Source: an uncultured Oscillospiraceae bacterium (GTDB taxonomy: Bacteria; Bacillota; Clostridia; Oscillospirales; Oscillospiraceae). Taken from it: a stretch of DNA of 9,783 nt. The notes beneath the pieces are model-generated. The model was not told the DNA's origin. It did not search any database and saw only the letters and a list, made by a program, of their open reading frames with translations. Position 1 is the first letter of the stretch, and each line of letters opens with the position of its first letter. The stretch is taken from NCBI GenBank assembly GCA_934561725.1, contig CAKTGW010000011.1, positions 1-9,783 of the forward strand. Direction: 5' to 3'. Of this stretch, positions 1 to 6,495 are shown piece after piece. The translations under genes and the position numbers were made by a program.

Positions 1-362
1 GCTGTGATCAGTGGCATAAACCACGCAGAATCATACACAGGCAAAGTCTGAAATGCAAACGACGCCGTATATACCAGTACAGCAGCCGCCACATAGCGAA
101 TGCCCCAGTCCAGTCCACCGGATACCACATAGCCCAGCACCGCCCCCACCAGGCAGCTGGCTCCCGCCGCTCCGCCGCCGGCCCGCGCTACCATTCCCAA
201 GCCGAATGGTGCACAGGTATTGAACACCCGCACAAATGCCATGGAAAATCCCAACAGAAAATTCACGCCCAATCCCGCAGCTTTTTTCAGCCACGGCCGC
301 GCCCGGCTTGCCCGGAGTACTGCTTCTCCCCCGGTTCGCAGAAGTCCTTCCTTAATCGACAT
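1..362 (-). CDS. spoIIE: SpoIIE-like stage II sporulation protein E, N-terminal part (runs off left edge)
   Basis: The first 120 residues are visible, starting at the ATG whose last base is 360. A strong GAGGAGGGA ribosome binding site (368-376) lies 5 nt upstream. After a basic N-terminus come glycine- and alanine-rich hydrophobic stretches typical of membrane segments, with the pattern FLLGFSMAFV (about residues 36-45), then CAPFGLGMVA and GAVLGYVVSGG. This matches the style of the polytopic membrane domain of SpoIIE, whose first helices read FLLGR... followed by PFA/PFG. In the family, this domain is followed by a PP2C phosphatase domain that dephosphorylates SpoIIAA and so activates sigma-F in the forespore; that part lies outside the window. 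The identification is an inference from this pattern plus the Spo0A-style promoter upstream. Another multi-pass membrane protein remains possible because no catalytic domain is visible. Confidence 0.68.
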   Translation of the reverse strand, partial: MSIKEGLLRTGGEAVLRASRARPWLKKAAGLGVNFLLGFSMAFVRVFNTCAPFGLGMVARAGGGAAGASCLVGAVLGYVVSGGLDWGIRYVAAAVLVYTASFAFQTLPVYDSAWFMPLIT

Positions 363-394
363 TGCGATCCCTCCTCAAAAATAAGTTTACATAA

Positions 395-427
395 ATTATA
401 CTTACGTCTACTTATTTTTGCTGTCAA
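395..427 (-). promoter_or_regulatory. Probable sigma-A/Spo0A-type promoter of the spoIIE-like gene, 21-bp spacer
   Basis: On the minus strand a perfect TTGACA (422-427) and a perfect TATAAT (395-400) are separated by exactly 21 bp, which is too far for ordinary sigma-A use. In Bacillus subtilis the spoIIE and spoIIG promoters have the same oddity (21 and 22 bp) and need Spo0A~P bound over the -35 region. The -35 here lies in TGTCAAA (422-428, plus strand), 6 of 7 matches to the 0A box TGTCGAA. A weaker TGTTGAG (435-441) lies just upstream. The leader to the ATG is short. Confidence 0.7.
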
Positions 428-525
428 AACCCGCTGTTGAGTTATGGAACTTTGAGCATCTAAATGGGGACAGAATCCCACGTCACCGGCATTGGAGCAC
501 ATTCCCCGGGAAATGCGGGGGCGTT

Positions 526-554
526 TTGCATTTTTCGCCGTCTTATGCTAAAAT
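526..554 (+). promoter_or_regulatory. Sigma-A promoter of recG, extended -10
   Basis: TTGCAT (526-531) and TAAAAT (549-554) are separated by 17 bp. A TG dinucleotide one base upstream of the -10 (546-547) makes it an extended -10. Transcription would begin around 560, leaving a leader of only about 15 nt that starts close to the ribosome binding site. This promoter is back-to-back with the spoIIE-type promoter in the 214-bp gap 363-576. A short hairpin (TGGG/CCCA, 465-480) lies between the two with no evident role. Confidence 0.6.
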
Positions 555-576
555 AAAGCAAATTGGTGGTGATATG

Positions 577-2637
577 ATGGCAAATCTGAATGATGATATC
601 CGTTTTCTGAAAGGCGTTGGCGAAAAGCGCGCACAGGCACTCCAAAGGCTTGGCGTAACTGATCTGCGGAGTATGCTCTGCTGTTTTCCTCACCGGTATG
701 AGGACCGGCGAAAAACCTTCTGCATTGCCGAAGCGCCGCCGGAGGAAAACATATGCGTATGTGCCATGATCGCCTCTGAGCCACAGCTGCACCGGATCCG
801 CCGCGGCATGGAGCTGATCAAGGTCCGCGCTGTAGACGATACCGGTGCCCTTGAACTGACCTTTTTCAATCAAAGCTATCTGCGCAGTCAGCTCGTCCCC
901 GGAGAGAGCTATCGCTTTTATGGCCGGATCACCGGTGCGCATAGCCGCAGAAGTATGGTCAATCCGGTCTTTGAGAGCGAAGCTTCCCCGGGGTTTGTCA
1001 CAGGGCGCATTGTTCCTGTCTATCCGCTGACTGCCGGCATCAATCAGGGCTTTATGATGAAAACAGCTCTGCTGGCACTGGAAGCCGCAGAAGATACCTT
1101 CCCGGACTATCTTCCGGCCGCTGTACTCCGATCCAATGGATTGGCCCAGGCCAGATACGCCTATCACAACATTCATTTTCCGGAGAGTATGGAGGCTTTG
1201 GAGCTGTCCCGCCGCCGGTTGATTTTTGAGGAATTTTTTGTTTTGGCCTGTGCGCTGCGGCTCATGGGCAGGCTGAAGCGGCAGCGCTCCGGTCCCTGCA
1301 TCACCGCCCCGCCTCTGGAGCGCTTTTTCTCTGCACTTCCCTTCCGGCCCACCGGAGCACAGCGCCGGGCCGCGGAGCAGATCATGGCAGATATGCAGTC
1401 CGGCCTTGCTATGAACCGTCTCGTCCAAGGTGATGTAGGCAGCGGAAAGACTCTTGTAGCCGCCGCGGCCGCCTGGGCTGTGTGCAGTGCCGGCAGGCAA
1501 GCTGCGCTCATGGCTCCCACCGAGATCCTGGCCGCGCAGCATTATGCAACCATGTCTTACCTTCTTACACCGCTGGGGATCCGCGTTGCTTTGCTGACCG
1601 GCTCTATGCGTGCAAAGGAAAAACGCACCGTACTGGAAGGGATCCGCAGCGGTTCCGTCCAGCTGATCGTCGGCACCCATGCTCTGATCAGTGAGGATGT
1701 TGTCTATGACCAGCTCTCTCTGGTCATTACCGATGAGCAGCACCGCTTTGGCGTGAAGCAGCGCAGTGCTCTTGCCGATAAATCCAGTTCTCCCCATGTT
1801 CTGGTCATGTCCGCCACGCCTATTCCCCGCACACTGGCTCTGATGCTCTACGGAGATCTGGATGTATCCATCATTGATGAACTGCCTCCGGGTCGGCAGA
1901 AGGTAGATACCTTCGCCGTAAACAGCAGTTATCGTCCCCGGCTGGAACGTTTTATTGAAAAGCTGGTTGCCGAGGGCCGGCAGGTATTTGTGGTCTGTCC
2001 GCGCATTGATGAGGATGAGGAAAATAACGGAACGGAAAAGCTGCGTTCCGCTGAGGAGCATACAGCCTATCTTTCCGGCGCTTTGCCCAATATACGGACA
2101 GCCTGTGTCCATGGCCGGATGAAGGAAAAGGAAAAAGACAGGATCATGTCCGATTTTGTCGACGGAAATATCGATGTTCTGGTCTCCACTACTGTTATTG
2201 AGGTAGGCGTGGATGTTCCCAACGCTGCGCTGATGATCATAGAAAACGCCGAACGTTTCGGCCTGAGTCAGCTGCATCAGCTTCGCGGCCGCGTTGGACG
2301 CGGCAAGCACAAGTCCTATTGTGTACTGGTGTCCGATGCAAAAAATTCAGAAGCTAAGGCCCGGCTCTCTGCGCTCTGCAAAACTAACGACGGCTTTGCT
2401 CTGGCCGAAGAGGATCTGCGTATGCGCGGCCCCGGTGATTTCTTTGGTGCGCGGCAGCATGGTCTGCCGGAAATGCACATTGCGGATCTCTGCACAGATA
2501 CCAATCTGCTGACCAGTGCTCAAAGCGCCGCCGAAACGGTTCTTCTGGATGATCCAACTCTGAAAAAAGCAGAAAACCGGCCACTTCTCGATCGTCTGCA
2601 GGAGCTCTTCGACTTGAACAGCGGCACAATGAACTGA
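577..2637 (+). CDS. recG: ATP-dependent DNA helicase RecG
   Basis: RecG is a 3'-5' superfamily 2 double-strand DNA translocase that reverses stalled forks and branch-migrates Holliday junctions. The 686-residue product is the usual size (about 680). An N-terminal LKGVGEKRAQAL segment (about 11-22) and FPHRYEDRR (37-45) precede the OB-fold wedge domain (roughly 50-160). Helicase motifs follow: Walker A GDVGSGKT (285-292), Walker B DEQHRFGV (from 386), motif III SATPIPRTL (412-420), STTVIEVGVDVP, motif VI QLRGRVGRG (568-576), and the RecG C-terminal EDLRMRGPGDFFGARQHG (from 612). The reading frame is open upstream to 418, but the ribosome binding site GGTGGTGAT (565-573) favours the ATG at 577; an adjacent in-frame ATG at 574 would sit too close. 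No key residue is missing. The gene is followed by the exporter gene after 53 bp without a terminator, so the two are probably co-transcribed. Confidence 0.98.
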   Translation: MANLNDDIRFLKGVGEKRAQALQRLGVTDLRSMLCCFPHRYEDRRKTFCIAEAPPEENICVCAMIASEPQLHRIRRGMELIKVRAVDDTGALELTFFNQSYLRSQLVPGESYRFYGRITGAHSRRSMVNPVFESEASPGFVTGRIVPVYPLTAGINQGFMMKTALLALEAAEDTFPDYLPAAVLRSNGLAQARYAYHNIHFPESMEALELSRRRLIFEEFFVLACALRLMGRLKRQRSGPCITAPPLERFFSALPFRPTGAQRRAAEQIMADMQSGLAMNRLVQGDVGSGKTLVAAAAAWAVCSAGRQAALMAPTEILAAQHYATMSYLLTPLGIRVALLTGSMRAKEKRTVLEGIRSGSVQLIVGTHALISEDVVYDQLSLVITDEQHRFGVKQRSALADKSSSPHVLVMSATPIPRTLALMLYGDLDVSIIDELPPGRQKVDTFAVNSSYRPRLERFIEKLVAEGRQVFVVCPRIDEDEENNGTEKLRSAEEHTAYLSGALPNIRTACVHGRMKEKEKDRIMSDFVDGNIDVLVSTTVIEVGVDVPNAALMIIENAERFGLSQLHQLRGRVGRGKHKSYCVLVSDAKNSEAKARLSALCKTNDGFALAEEDLRMRGPGDFFGARQHGLPEMHIADLCTDTNLLTSAQSAAETVLLDDPTLKKAENRPLLDRLQELFDLNSGTMN

Positions 2638-2690
2638 GATAAAATGATGTGTAAATAAATTGAGAGTTACAGAGGAGATTTCAGCAAGGA

Positions 2691-3308
2691 ATGATACCAA
2701 TTTACCTTCAGGGACTGTCGCTGGGACTGGCCTATGTCGCACCAATCGGCATGCAGAACCTGTTTATCATTAACAGTGCCATGAGCCAGAAGCTGGGCCG
2801 CACAATGGCAACCGCTCTGATCGTTATTTTCTGGGACATCTCTCTCGGTCTCGCCTGCTTTCTTGGCATAGGCGCTCTGATGGAAGCCCTGCCATGGCTT
2901 CAGAAAATCATTCTTGGCGCAGGCGGGCTGTTAGTCATTTATATAGGTGCCGGCCTTGTCCGTTCCAAAGCAGATTTAAGCGGCGGAAAAGATGTAAATC
3001 TGCCGCTTTGGAAAACTGTAGGCTCTGCTTTCATCGTAACTTGGCTGAATCCGCAAGCTTTGATTGACGGAAGCTTAATGCTGGGAGCCTTTCGCGCCTC
3101 TCTGCCCGCAGGGGGCAGCCCATATTTTATTACAGGCTTTGCTTCTGCCAGTTTTCTCTGGTTCAGCGGTCTTGCAATTGGAGTACATGCGCTTGGCAGC
3201 AAAATCAACGGCTATGTTCTCACCTGGCTGAACCGCATCTGCGGCACCGTGATCATTCTCTACGGCATCAAGCTGCTCGACAATTTGCCGCAAATGCTTC
3301 GGGCATAA
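2691..3308 (+). CDS. LysE/ArgO-family amino-acid exporter
   Basis: This 205-residue, strongly hydrophobic protein has about six membrane segments, the standard size for the LysE/RhtB/ArgO superfamily of amino-acid effluxers. The first helix carries the family motif in the form PIGMQN (18-23; usually GPQN), the second has FWDISLG with a buried Asp (D49), and helix four has TWLNPQALIDGSLMLG (117-132), close to the TWLNPxxxxD signature of ArgO/LysE. Lysine or arginine export is the best guess, but substrate cannot be read from sequence. The ATG at 2691 is the only plausible start. The clear SD, GAGGAG (2672-2677), is unusually far away (13 nt), while a weak AAGGA directly abuts the start. It lies 53 bp behind recG and is closed by a strong terminator. 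Confidence 0.9.
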   Translation: MIPIYLQGLSLGLAYVAPIGMQNLFIINSAMSQKLGRTMATALIVIFWDISLGLACFLGIGALMEALPWLQKIILGAGGLLVIYIGAGLVRSKADLSGGKDVNLPLWKTVGSAFIVTWLNPQALIDGSLMLGAFRASLPAGGSPYFITGFASASFLWFSGLAIGVHALGSKINGYVLTWLNRICGTVIILYGIKLLDNLPQMLRA

Positions 3309-3343
3309 AACGCCCTGCCTGTAGGGAAATGCACAGCCGACAT

Positions 3344-3385
3344 AGATATAAAAAGCCGACCGGATCCGGTCGGCTTTTTATATCT
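3344..3385. terminator. Perfect 42-bp palindrome, bidirectional rho-independent terminator
   Basis: All 21 base pairs match around the centre 3364/3365. The GC core is GCCGACCG/CGGTCGGC around GATC, flanked by AAAAA on the left and TTTTT on the right, so it would terminate transcription in either direction. It closes the recG-exporter unit 35 bp after its stop codon. The flippase gene downstream therefore probably has its own promoter in 3386-3435. Confidence 0.92.
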
Positions 3386-3450
3386 CCTGTTTTTTTACAG
3401 GTAATCTGCCCATCCCTCTCATATATTGTTCAGGGAAAGGATGGAACACT

Positions 3451-4995
3451 ATGGAGGGAAGAAACAAGCTGCTTTTTAACACAGCGCTGCTGACCGCCGC
3501 GGCTCTGGTCATGCGCTGTATCGGCATGGCCTGGCAGATCTGGTTGGTCTCAAAAATCGGCTCAGCCGGGATCGGTCTGTTCACACTGGTTCTGTCTGTC
3601 GGTGCCTTGGCCGCAACTGTCGCCATCTCCGGGATACGTTTTACCTCGACCCGGCTCATCTCAGAAGAGCTGGGTGTGGGAAACACCGGCGGCGTTGCCG
3701 CATCCGTGACCCGCTGCTGCGCCTATGCGTTATTTTTCGGGATAAGCGCTATGCTCATACTCTTTCTTACCGCAGAGCGCATCGGCTTTCTATGGATTGG
3801 AGACGCCCGCACGGTCCTGAGCCTTAAAATATTTTCTTTTTCCCTGCCTTTCACTTCACTTGGAGCAGTGATCGCAGGATATTTTACATCCACCGGCCGG
3901 GTCTACAAATCCGCCGCCGTACAATTTGCAGAACAGTTGACTCTGGTCGCCCTGACCGCGCTAATGCTTGGCCGTACGGTCAGCGGTGATCTGGAAAAGA
4001 ACTGTGCAGCCATCGTTGCCGCAAGCACTCTTGCTCAGATGCTCTCCTTTGTCCTGCTCTATGCTTTATACCTGGGCGACCGGCAGCAATATATCCACGG
4101 CCGGCGCGGGCCGCATCTCACTCGCCGTATGCTCCATATTGCCATGCCCTTGGCCTTTTCCGCCTATGCCCGCACCTCTCTGTCCACGCTTCAGCAAATG
4201 CTGGTTCCCCGTGGGCTCCGCCGCGCCGGATTCTCCGCTGACCGGGCCATGTCGGATTACGGCATCATCCAGGGCATGGCCTTTCCCGTAGTCAGCTTCC
4301 CCGCCTGCTTTCTTCTGGCACTCAGTGAGCTGCTGGTACCTGAATTGACAGAGGCACAGGTAGCCGGACGCGAGGCGTATATTGCACGCACCACCAGCCG
4401 TTTGATGGAGCGCTGTCTGATCTTTTCATTGGGGATCGCCGCAATACTGTTCACATTTTCTCATGAGCTGGGACTGGTTATTTTTTCTTCTGCTTCCGCC
4501 GGTTACTACATCCGTCTGTTTGCTCTCCTCTCTCCGGTAATGTATATGGATATGGTCACAGATGGCTGCCTCAAGGGGCTGGGGATGATGATGTACTCCA
4601 TGGTCGTCAACATCCTTGACTCAGTCGGCTGTGTGCTTCTTGTTTTGATCCTTCTGCCAAAATACGGCTTGCACGGCTACATACTGATGATTTTTATCTC
4701 AGAGCTGTTCAATTTTGTACTGAGTATTCTCCGTCTGCACAGCCGTGTCCATCTGCGTCTGGAAATCGGCCGTATTCTCCTTGCACTGTTCTGCGCCGTA
4801 GGCGCTGCTCAGTCCGTGCATTTTTATCTGATACAGGGGCATTTTTCCCCTACGCTTTTCAGACTTTGCCTTGCACTCCTGTATGCTTCTGCCGGCTATA
4901 TTCTGCTGCTCTGGCTATCCGGCTGTCTGCATATTTCAGTACCGTTCATACCATCGCTTGACAGGGGCAGACACGGTTTTGACGGGCAGAAATGA
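3451..4995 (+). CDS. SpoVB-like / MATE-type oligosaccharide flippase
   Basis: The 514-residue polytopic membrane protein has roughly 12-14 hydrophobic segments, the length of Bacillus SpoVB (518). Near the N-terminus, IGSAGIGLFTLVLSV (36-50) matches the GxxGIGLYxL pattern of the SpoVB/RfbX branch of the MOP exporter superfamily, which flips lipid-linked sugar precursors across the membrane; SpoVB acts in spore cortex formation. AGYFTSTGR, the central FPVVSFPACFLLALSELLVPEL and the CLKGLGMMMYSMVVNILDS segment also fit that family. The start is ATG 3451 behind GGGAAAGG (3433-3440). It is a single gene isolated by terminators on both sides. The last 15 or so residues (from about 500) are encoded by an inverted-repeat element and look non-conserved and polar. 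A sporulation role is inference; a general polysaccharide or peptidoglycan precursor flippase is the alternative. Confidence 0.85.
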   Translation: MEGRNKLLFNTALLTAAALVMRCIGMAWQIWLVSKIGSAGIGLFTLVLSVGALAATVAISGIRFTSTRLISEELGVGNTGGVAASVTRCCAYALFFGISAMLILFLTAERIGFLWIGDARTVLSLKIFSFSLPFTSLGAVIAGYFTSTGRVYKSAAVQFAEQLTLVALTALMLGRTVSGDLEKNCAAIVAASTLAQMLSFVLLYALYLGDRQQYIHGRRGPHLTRRMLHIAMPLAFSAYARTSLSTLQQMLVPRGLRRAGFSADRAMSDYGIIQGMAFPVVSFPACFLLALSELLVPELTEAQVAGREAYIARTTSRLMERCLIFSLGIAAILFTFSHELGLVIFSSASAGYYIRLFALLSPVMYMDMVTDGCLKGLGMMMYSMVVNILDSVGCVLLVLILLPKYGLHGYILMIFISELFNFVLSILRLHSRVHLRLEIGRILLALFCAVGAAQSVHFYLIQGHFSPTLFRLCLALLYASAGYILLLWLSGCLHISVPFIPSLDRGRHGFDGQK

Positions 4996-5032
4996 GCCCA
5001 TACGGCGTCAATTCCCTTTTCAAGCGATGGTA
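4949..5032. repeat. Nested inverted repeat overlapping the flippase stop codon
   Basis: The outer arms TACCATCGCTTGA (4949-4961) and its exact complement (5020-5032) are 13-bp perfect. Inside are further pairings: AGGG (4963-4966) with CCCT (5014-5017), TGACG (4980-4984) with CGTCA (5006-5010), and GGGC (4984-4987) with GCCC (4996-4999). The innermost two share base 4984, so they cannot form fully at once. The flippase stop codon (4993-4995) lies in the apex. No T-run follows on either strand, so it is not a classical terminator. It could be a small dispersed palindromic element or an RNA 3' structure. Confidence 0.65.
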
Positions 5033-5040
5033 AAAAAGGC

Positions 5041-5081
5041 AATAAAAAACAGGCCGTTATATAAACGGTCTGTTTTTTATT
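5041..5081. terminator. Bidirectional terminator between the flippase gene and rplT
   Basis: A stem of CAG-G-CCGTT paired with AACGG-T-CTG around a 5-nt AT loop (5050-5072) is flanked by AATAAAAAA on the left and TTTTTTATT on the right. It can form in both transcripts, with a G-U pair on the plus strand and one A-C mismatch on the minus strand. It ends both the rightward flippase transcript and the leftward infC-rpmI-rplT operon, whose last stop codon is 11 bp away. Confidence 0.9.
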
Positions 5082-5091
5082 CAAATCATGC

Positions 5092-5451
5092 TCAGGCGTT
5101 CAGTGCAGCCTTTGCCTGCTCGGTCAGTGCGGTGAAAGCAGCAGGATTGTGCAGAGCGGTCTCTGCCAGCATCTTGCGGTTCATCTCAACACCAGCCAGC
5201 TTCAGGCCGTGCATAAAGGTGGAATAGTTCATGCCATTCATCTTGCAGCCGGCGCTGATACGGGTGATCCACAGAGAACGGAAATCTCTCTTCTTCTGCT
5301 TGCGGCCCACATAGGAATAGCGGCCGGTCTTCATAACAGCCTGCTTGGCCATCTTGAAGTGCTTGCTCTTTGCACCCCAGTAACCCTTGGCCATACCAAG
5401 GACTTTATTTCTTCTCTTGCGCGTCATCATCGCGCCTTTAACTCTAGCCAT
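5092..5451 (-). CDS. rplT: 50S ribosomal protein L20
   Basis: This 119-residue, very basic protein is a clear L20. It begins [18 protein letters not shown], contains [19 protein letters not shown] and the conserved [17 protein letters not shown] followed by [14 protein letters not shown]20 binds 23S rRNA early and is essential for assembly of the large subunit. In Bacillus subtilis and Escherichia coli it also represses its own operon by binding the mRNA leader. The start is preceded by GGAGGT 9-10 nt upstream. It is the last gene of the infC-rpmI-rplT operon, 17 bp after rpmI, and is followed by a strong terminator. Confidence 0.99.
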   Translation of the reverse strand: MARVKGAMMTRKRRNKVLGMAKGYWGAKSKHFKMAKQAVMKTGRYSYVGRKQKKRDFRSLWITRISAGCKMNGMNYSTFMHGLKLAGVEMNRKMLAETALHNPAAFTALTEQAKAALNA

Positions 5452-5468
5452 CTCTTACGGACCTCCTC

Positions 5469-5666
5469 TTATTTATAGGGAATCATGCGCTTGATCGCAG
5501 ACTCGTTGGTGACATCTGCATAGGCGCCCTGACGGAGGCCTCTCTTGCGCTTGGTATCTTTCTTGGTGAGAATGTGGCTCTTGAAGGCGCGAGCGCGCTT
5601 TACCTTGCCGCTCTTGGTGAGATTGAATCTCTTCTTCGCGCCACTGTGAGTCTTCAGTTTGGGCAT
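5469..5666 (-). CDS. rpmI: 50S ribosomal protein L35
   Basis: The 65-residue basic protein has the typical L35 start [14 protein letters not shown], a central [14 protein letters not shown], and the usual family length. L35 is a small structural protein of the large ribosomal subunit. It lies between infC (18 bp upstream) and rplT (17 bp downstream) in the canonical order, so the three are surely co-transcribed. An AAAGGAG ribosome binding site sits in the short gap after infC. Confidence 0.99.
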   Translation of the reverse strand: MPKLKTHSGAKKRFNLTKSGKVKRARAFKSHILTKKDTKRKRGLRQGAYADVTNESAIKRMIPYK

Positions 5667-5684
5667 GACATTTTTCTCCTTTAC

Positions 5685-6218
5685 TTAATCTTTCTTCGCG
5701 TTCGGCTGTGCCTTGGGCGACATGAACATGGCCATATTTCTACCTTCCAGCTTGGGATTTTTGTCCACCGAAGCAATGTCGGAGCATGCCTCGGCAAAGC
5801 GCTGCAGCAGCTCTTCACCCAAATGCGTATGTGCCATCTGTCTTCCGCGGAAGCGGACCGTAACCTTCAGACGGTCGCCATCGTTGAGAAACTTCTGGCC
5901 GCTGCGCAATTTAACGTTGAAGTCGTTATCGCCAATGCCCGGCGACATCCGGATCTCCTTGATCTCAATCACGCGCTGGTTTTTCTTGGCTTCCTTATCC
6001 CGCTTGCTCTGCTCAAACCGGTACTTGCCGTAATCCATGAGCTTGCAGACCGGGGGCGTGGAGCCCGGAGCAATCTTAACAAGGTCCAGATCCCGCTCCT
6101 CAGCGATATCCAGAGCCGCAGCGGCAGACATAACGCCCAACTGCTCCCCCGTCTCACTGATGAGTCGAACTTCCTTGTCGCGGATTTCTTCGTTTATCTG
6201 ATGATCCATGTTTGCGAT
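5685..6218 (-). CDS. infC: Translation initiation factor IF-3, probable ATC start codon
   Basis: IF3 binds the 30S subunit, prevents premature 50S joining and proofreads the start codon and initiator tRNA. The N-domain begins INEEIRDKEVRLIS and contains PPVCKLMDYGKYRFEQ, which leads into the lysine-rich linker. The C-domain has IRMSPGIGDNDFNVKL, VRFRGRQMAHTHLG and the final KLEGRNMAMFMSPK. I place the start at the ATC whose first base is 6218 (177 residues). It lies 9 nt after a perfect GGAGG (6228-6232), whereas the first in-frame ATG (first base 6209; 174 residues) is 18 nt from it. AUU or another near-cognate codon is the rule for infC in many bacteria because IF3 discriminates against its own start codon. 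The frame stays open further upstream to about 6305, but that is leader sequence. It is the first gene of the infC-rpmI-rplT operon. Confidence 0.96.
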   Translation of the reverse strand: MANMDHQINEEIRDKEVRLISETGEQLGVMSAAAALDIAEERDLDLVKIAPGSTPPVCKLMDYGKYRFEQSKRDKEAKKNQRVIEIKEIRMSPGIGDNDFNVKLRSGQKFLNDGDRLKVTVRFRGRQMAHTHLGEELLQRFAEACSDIASVDKNPKLEGRNMAMFMSPKAQPNAKKD

Positions 6219-6405
6219 ACCAACACACCTCCAAGCAAATCGCAAGGGCATTTTGCCCTGAAACAGACAAAGCGCGGATACCTGGTATCCGCGCATAAAA
6301 TCCAATAACCCTGCCGAAGCAGAGAGAAAAGACCTTATTGACCGGACTCGCTGCCTGCGGTACGGTGAGGACGAATACCTTCTATCCTTCTTTGTTTTAC
6401 AAGCT
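6219..6405 (-). promoter_or_regulatory. infC operon leader, candidate L20-type autoregulatory RNA
   Basis: About 185 nt of untranslated leader separates the promoter from the IF3 start, and it is full of pairing potential. On the RNA, GCAGCGAG (bases 6347-6354) can pair with CTCTCUGC (6319-6326, 7 of 8 pairs). A competing small hairpin with a UUCG loop, CUGC-UUCG-GCAG (6311-6322), shares bases with the second arm. Next come the strong stem at 6272-6294 and a 6-bp hairpin AGGGCA/UGCCCU (6245-6259) just before the ribosome binding site. L20-controlled leaders with terminators are known for this operon in Firmicutes; assignment to that class here rests on position and folding by eye. Confidence 0.6.
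6261..6294 (-). terminator. Attenuator-like hairpin in the infC leader
   Basis: A perfect 10-bp GC-rich stem (GCGCGGATAC with its complement, 6272-6294) with a three-base loop is followed on the minus strand by TTTGTCTGTTT (6261-6271). This has the shape of an intrinsic terminator inside the leader, 43 nt before the IF3 start codon. The T-tract is interrupted, so partial read-through fits a regulated attenuator better than an absolute stop. Confidence 0.65.
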
Positions 6406-6410
6406 TAATT

Positions 6411-6439
6411 AGTATACCAGCACTATCACCGAATGTCAA
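6411..6439 (-). promoter_or_regulatory. Strong sigma-A promoter of the infC-rpmI-rplT operon
   Basis: On the minus strand a perfect TTGACA (6434-6439) is followed after exactly 17 bp by TATACT (6411-6416), with an upstream TG (extended -10). This is the best promoter match in the window, as expected for a ribosomal-protein operon. Transcription should start near 6404. Confidence 0.88.
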
Positions 6440-6495
6440 GATGCTTTGTGATATTTTTCATTAAACTGGCAAAGCTAAGCGCTGAGGTGATGCGT

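Noticed and set aside
31..294. 87-residue minus-strand open frame rich in Gly and Cys
   Set aside because: Out-of-frame reading of the SpoIIE-like gene; the frame starting at 362 has a proper ribosome binding site, hydrophobic helices and a promoter.
463..520. Short hairpins around TGGGG...TCCCA and CCCCGGGG upstream of recG
   Set aside because: Stems are only 4-6 bp and have no T-run; they do not support a terminator, riboswitch or transposon end.
460..2310. 616-residue open frame on the strand opposite recG
   Set aside because: It is a shadow of the recG coding strand. Its translation has low-complexity, non-domain-like composition, no ribosome binding site was seen, and recG carries a full set of helicase motifs.
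5574..6308. 244-residue open frame opposite infC and rpmI
   Set aside because: It covers the IF3 and L35 genes and the leader in antisense; its existence is explained by their codon bias.
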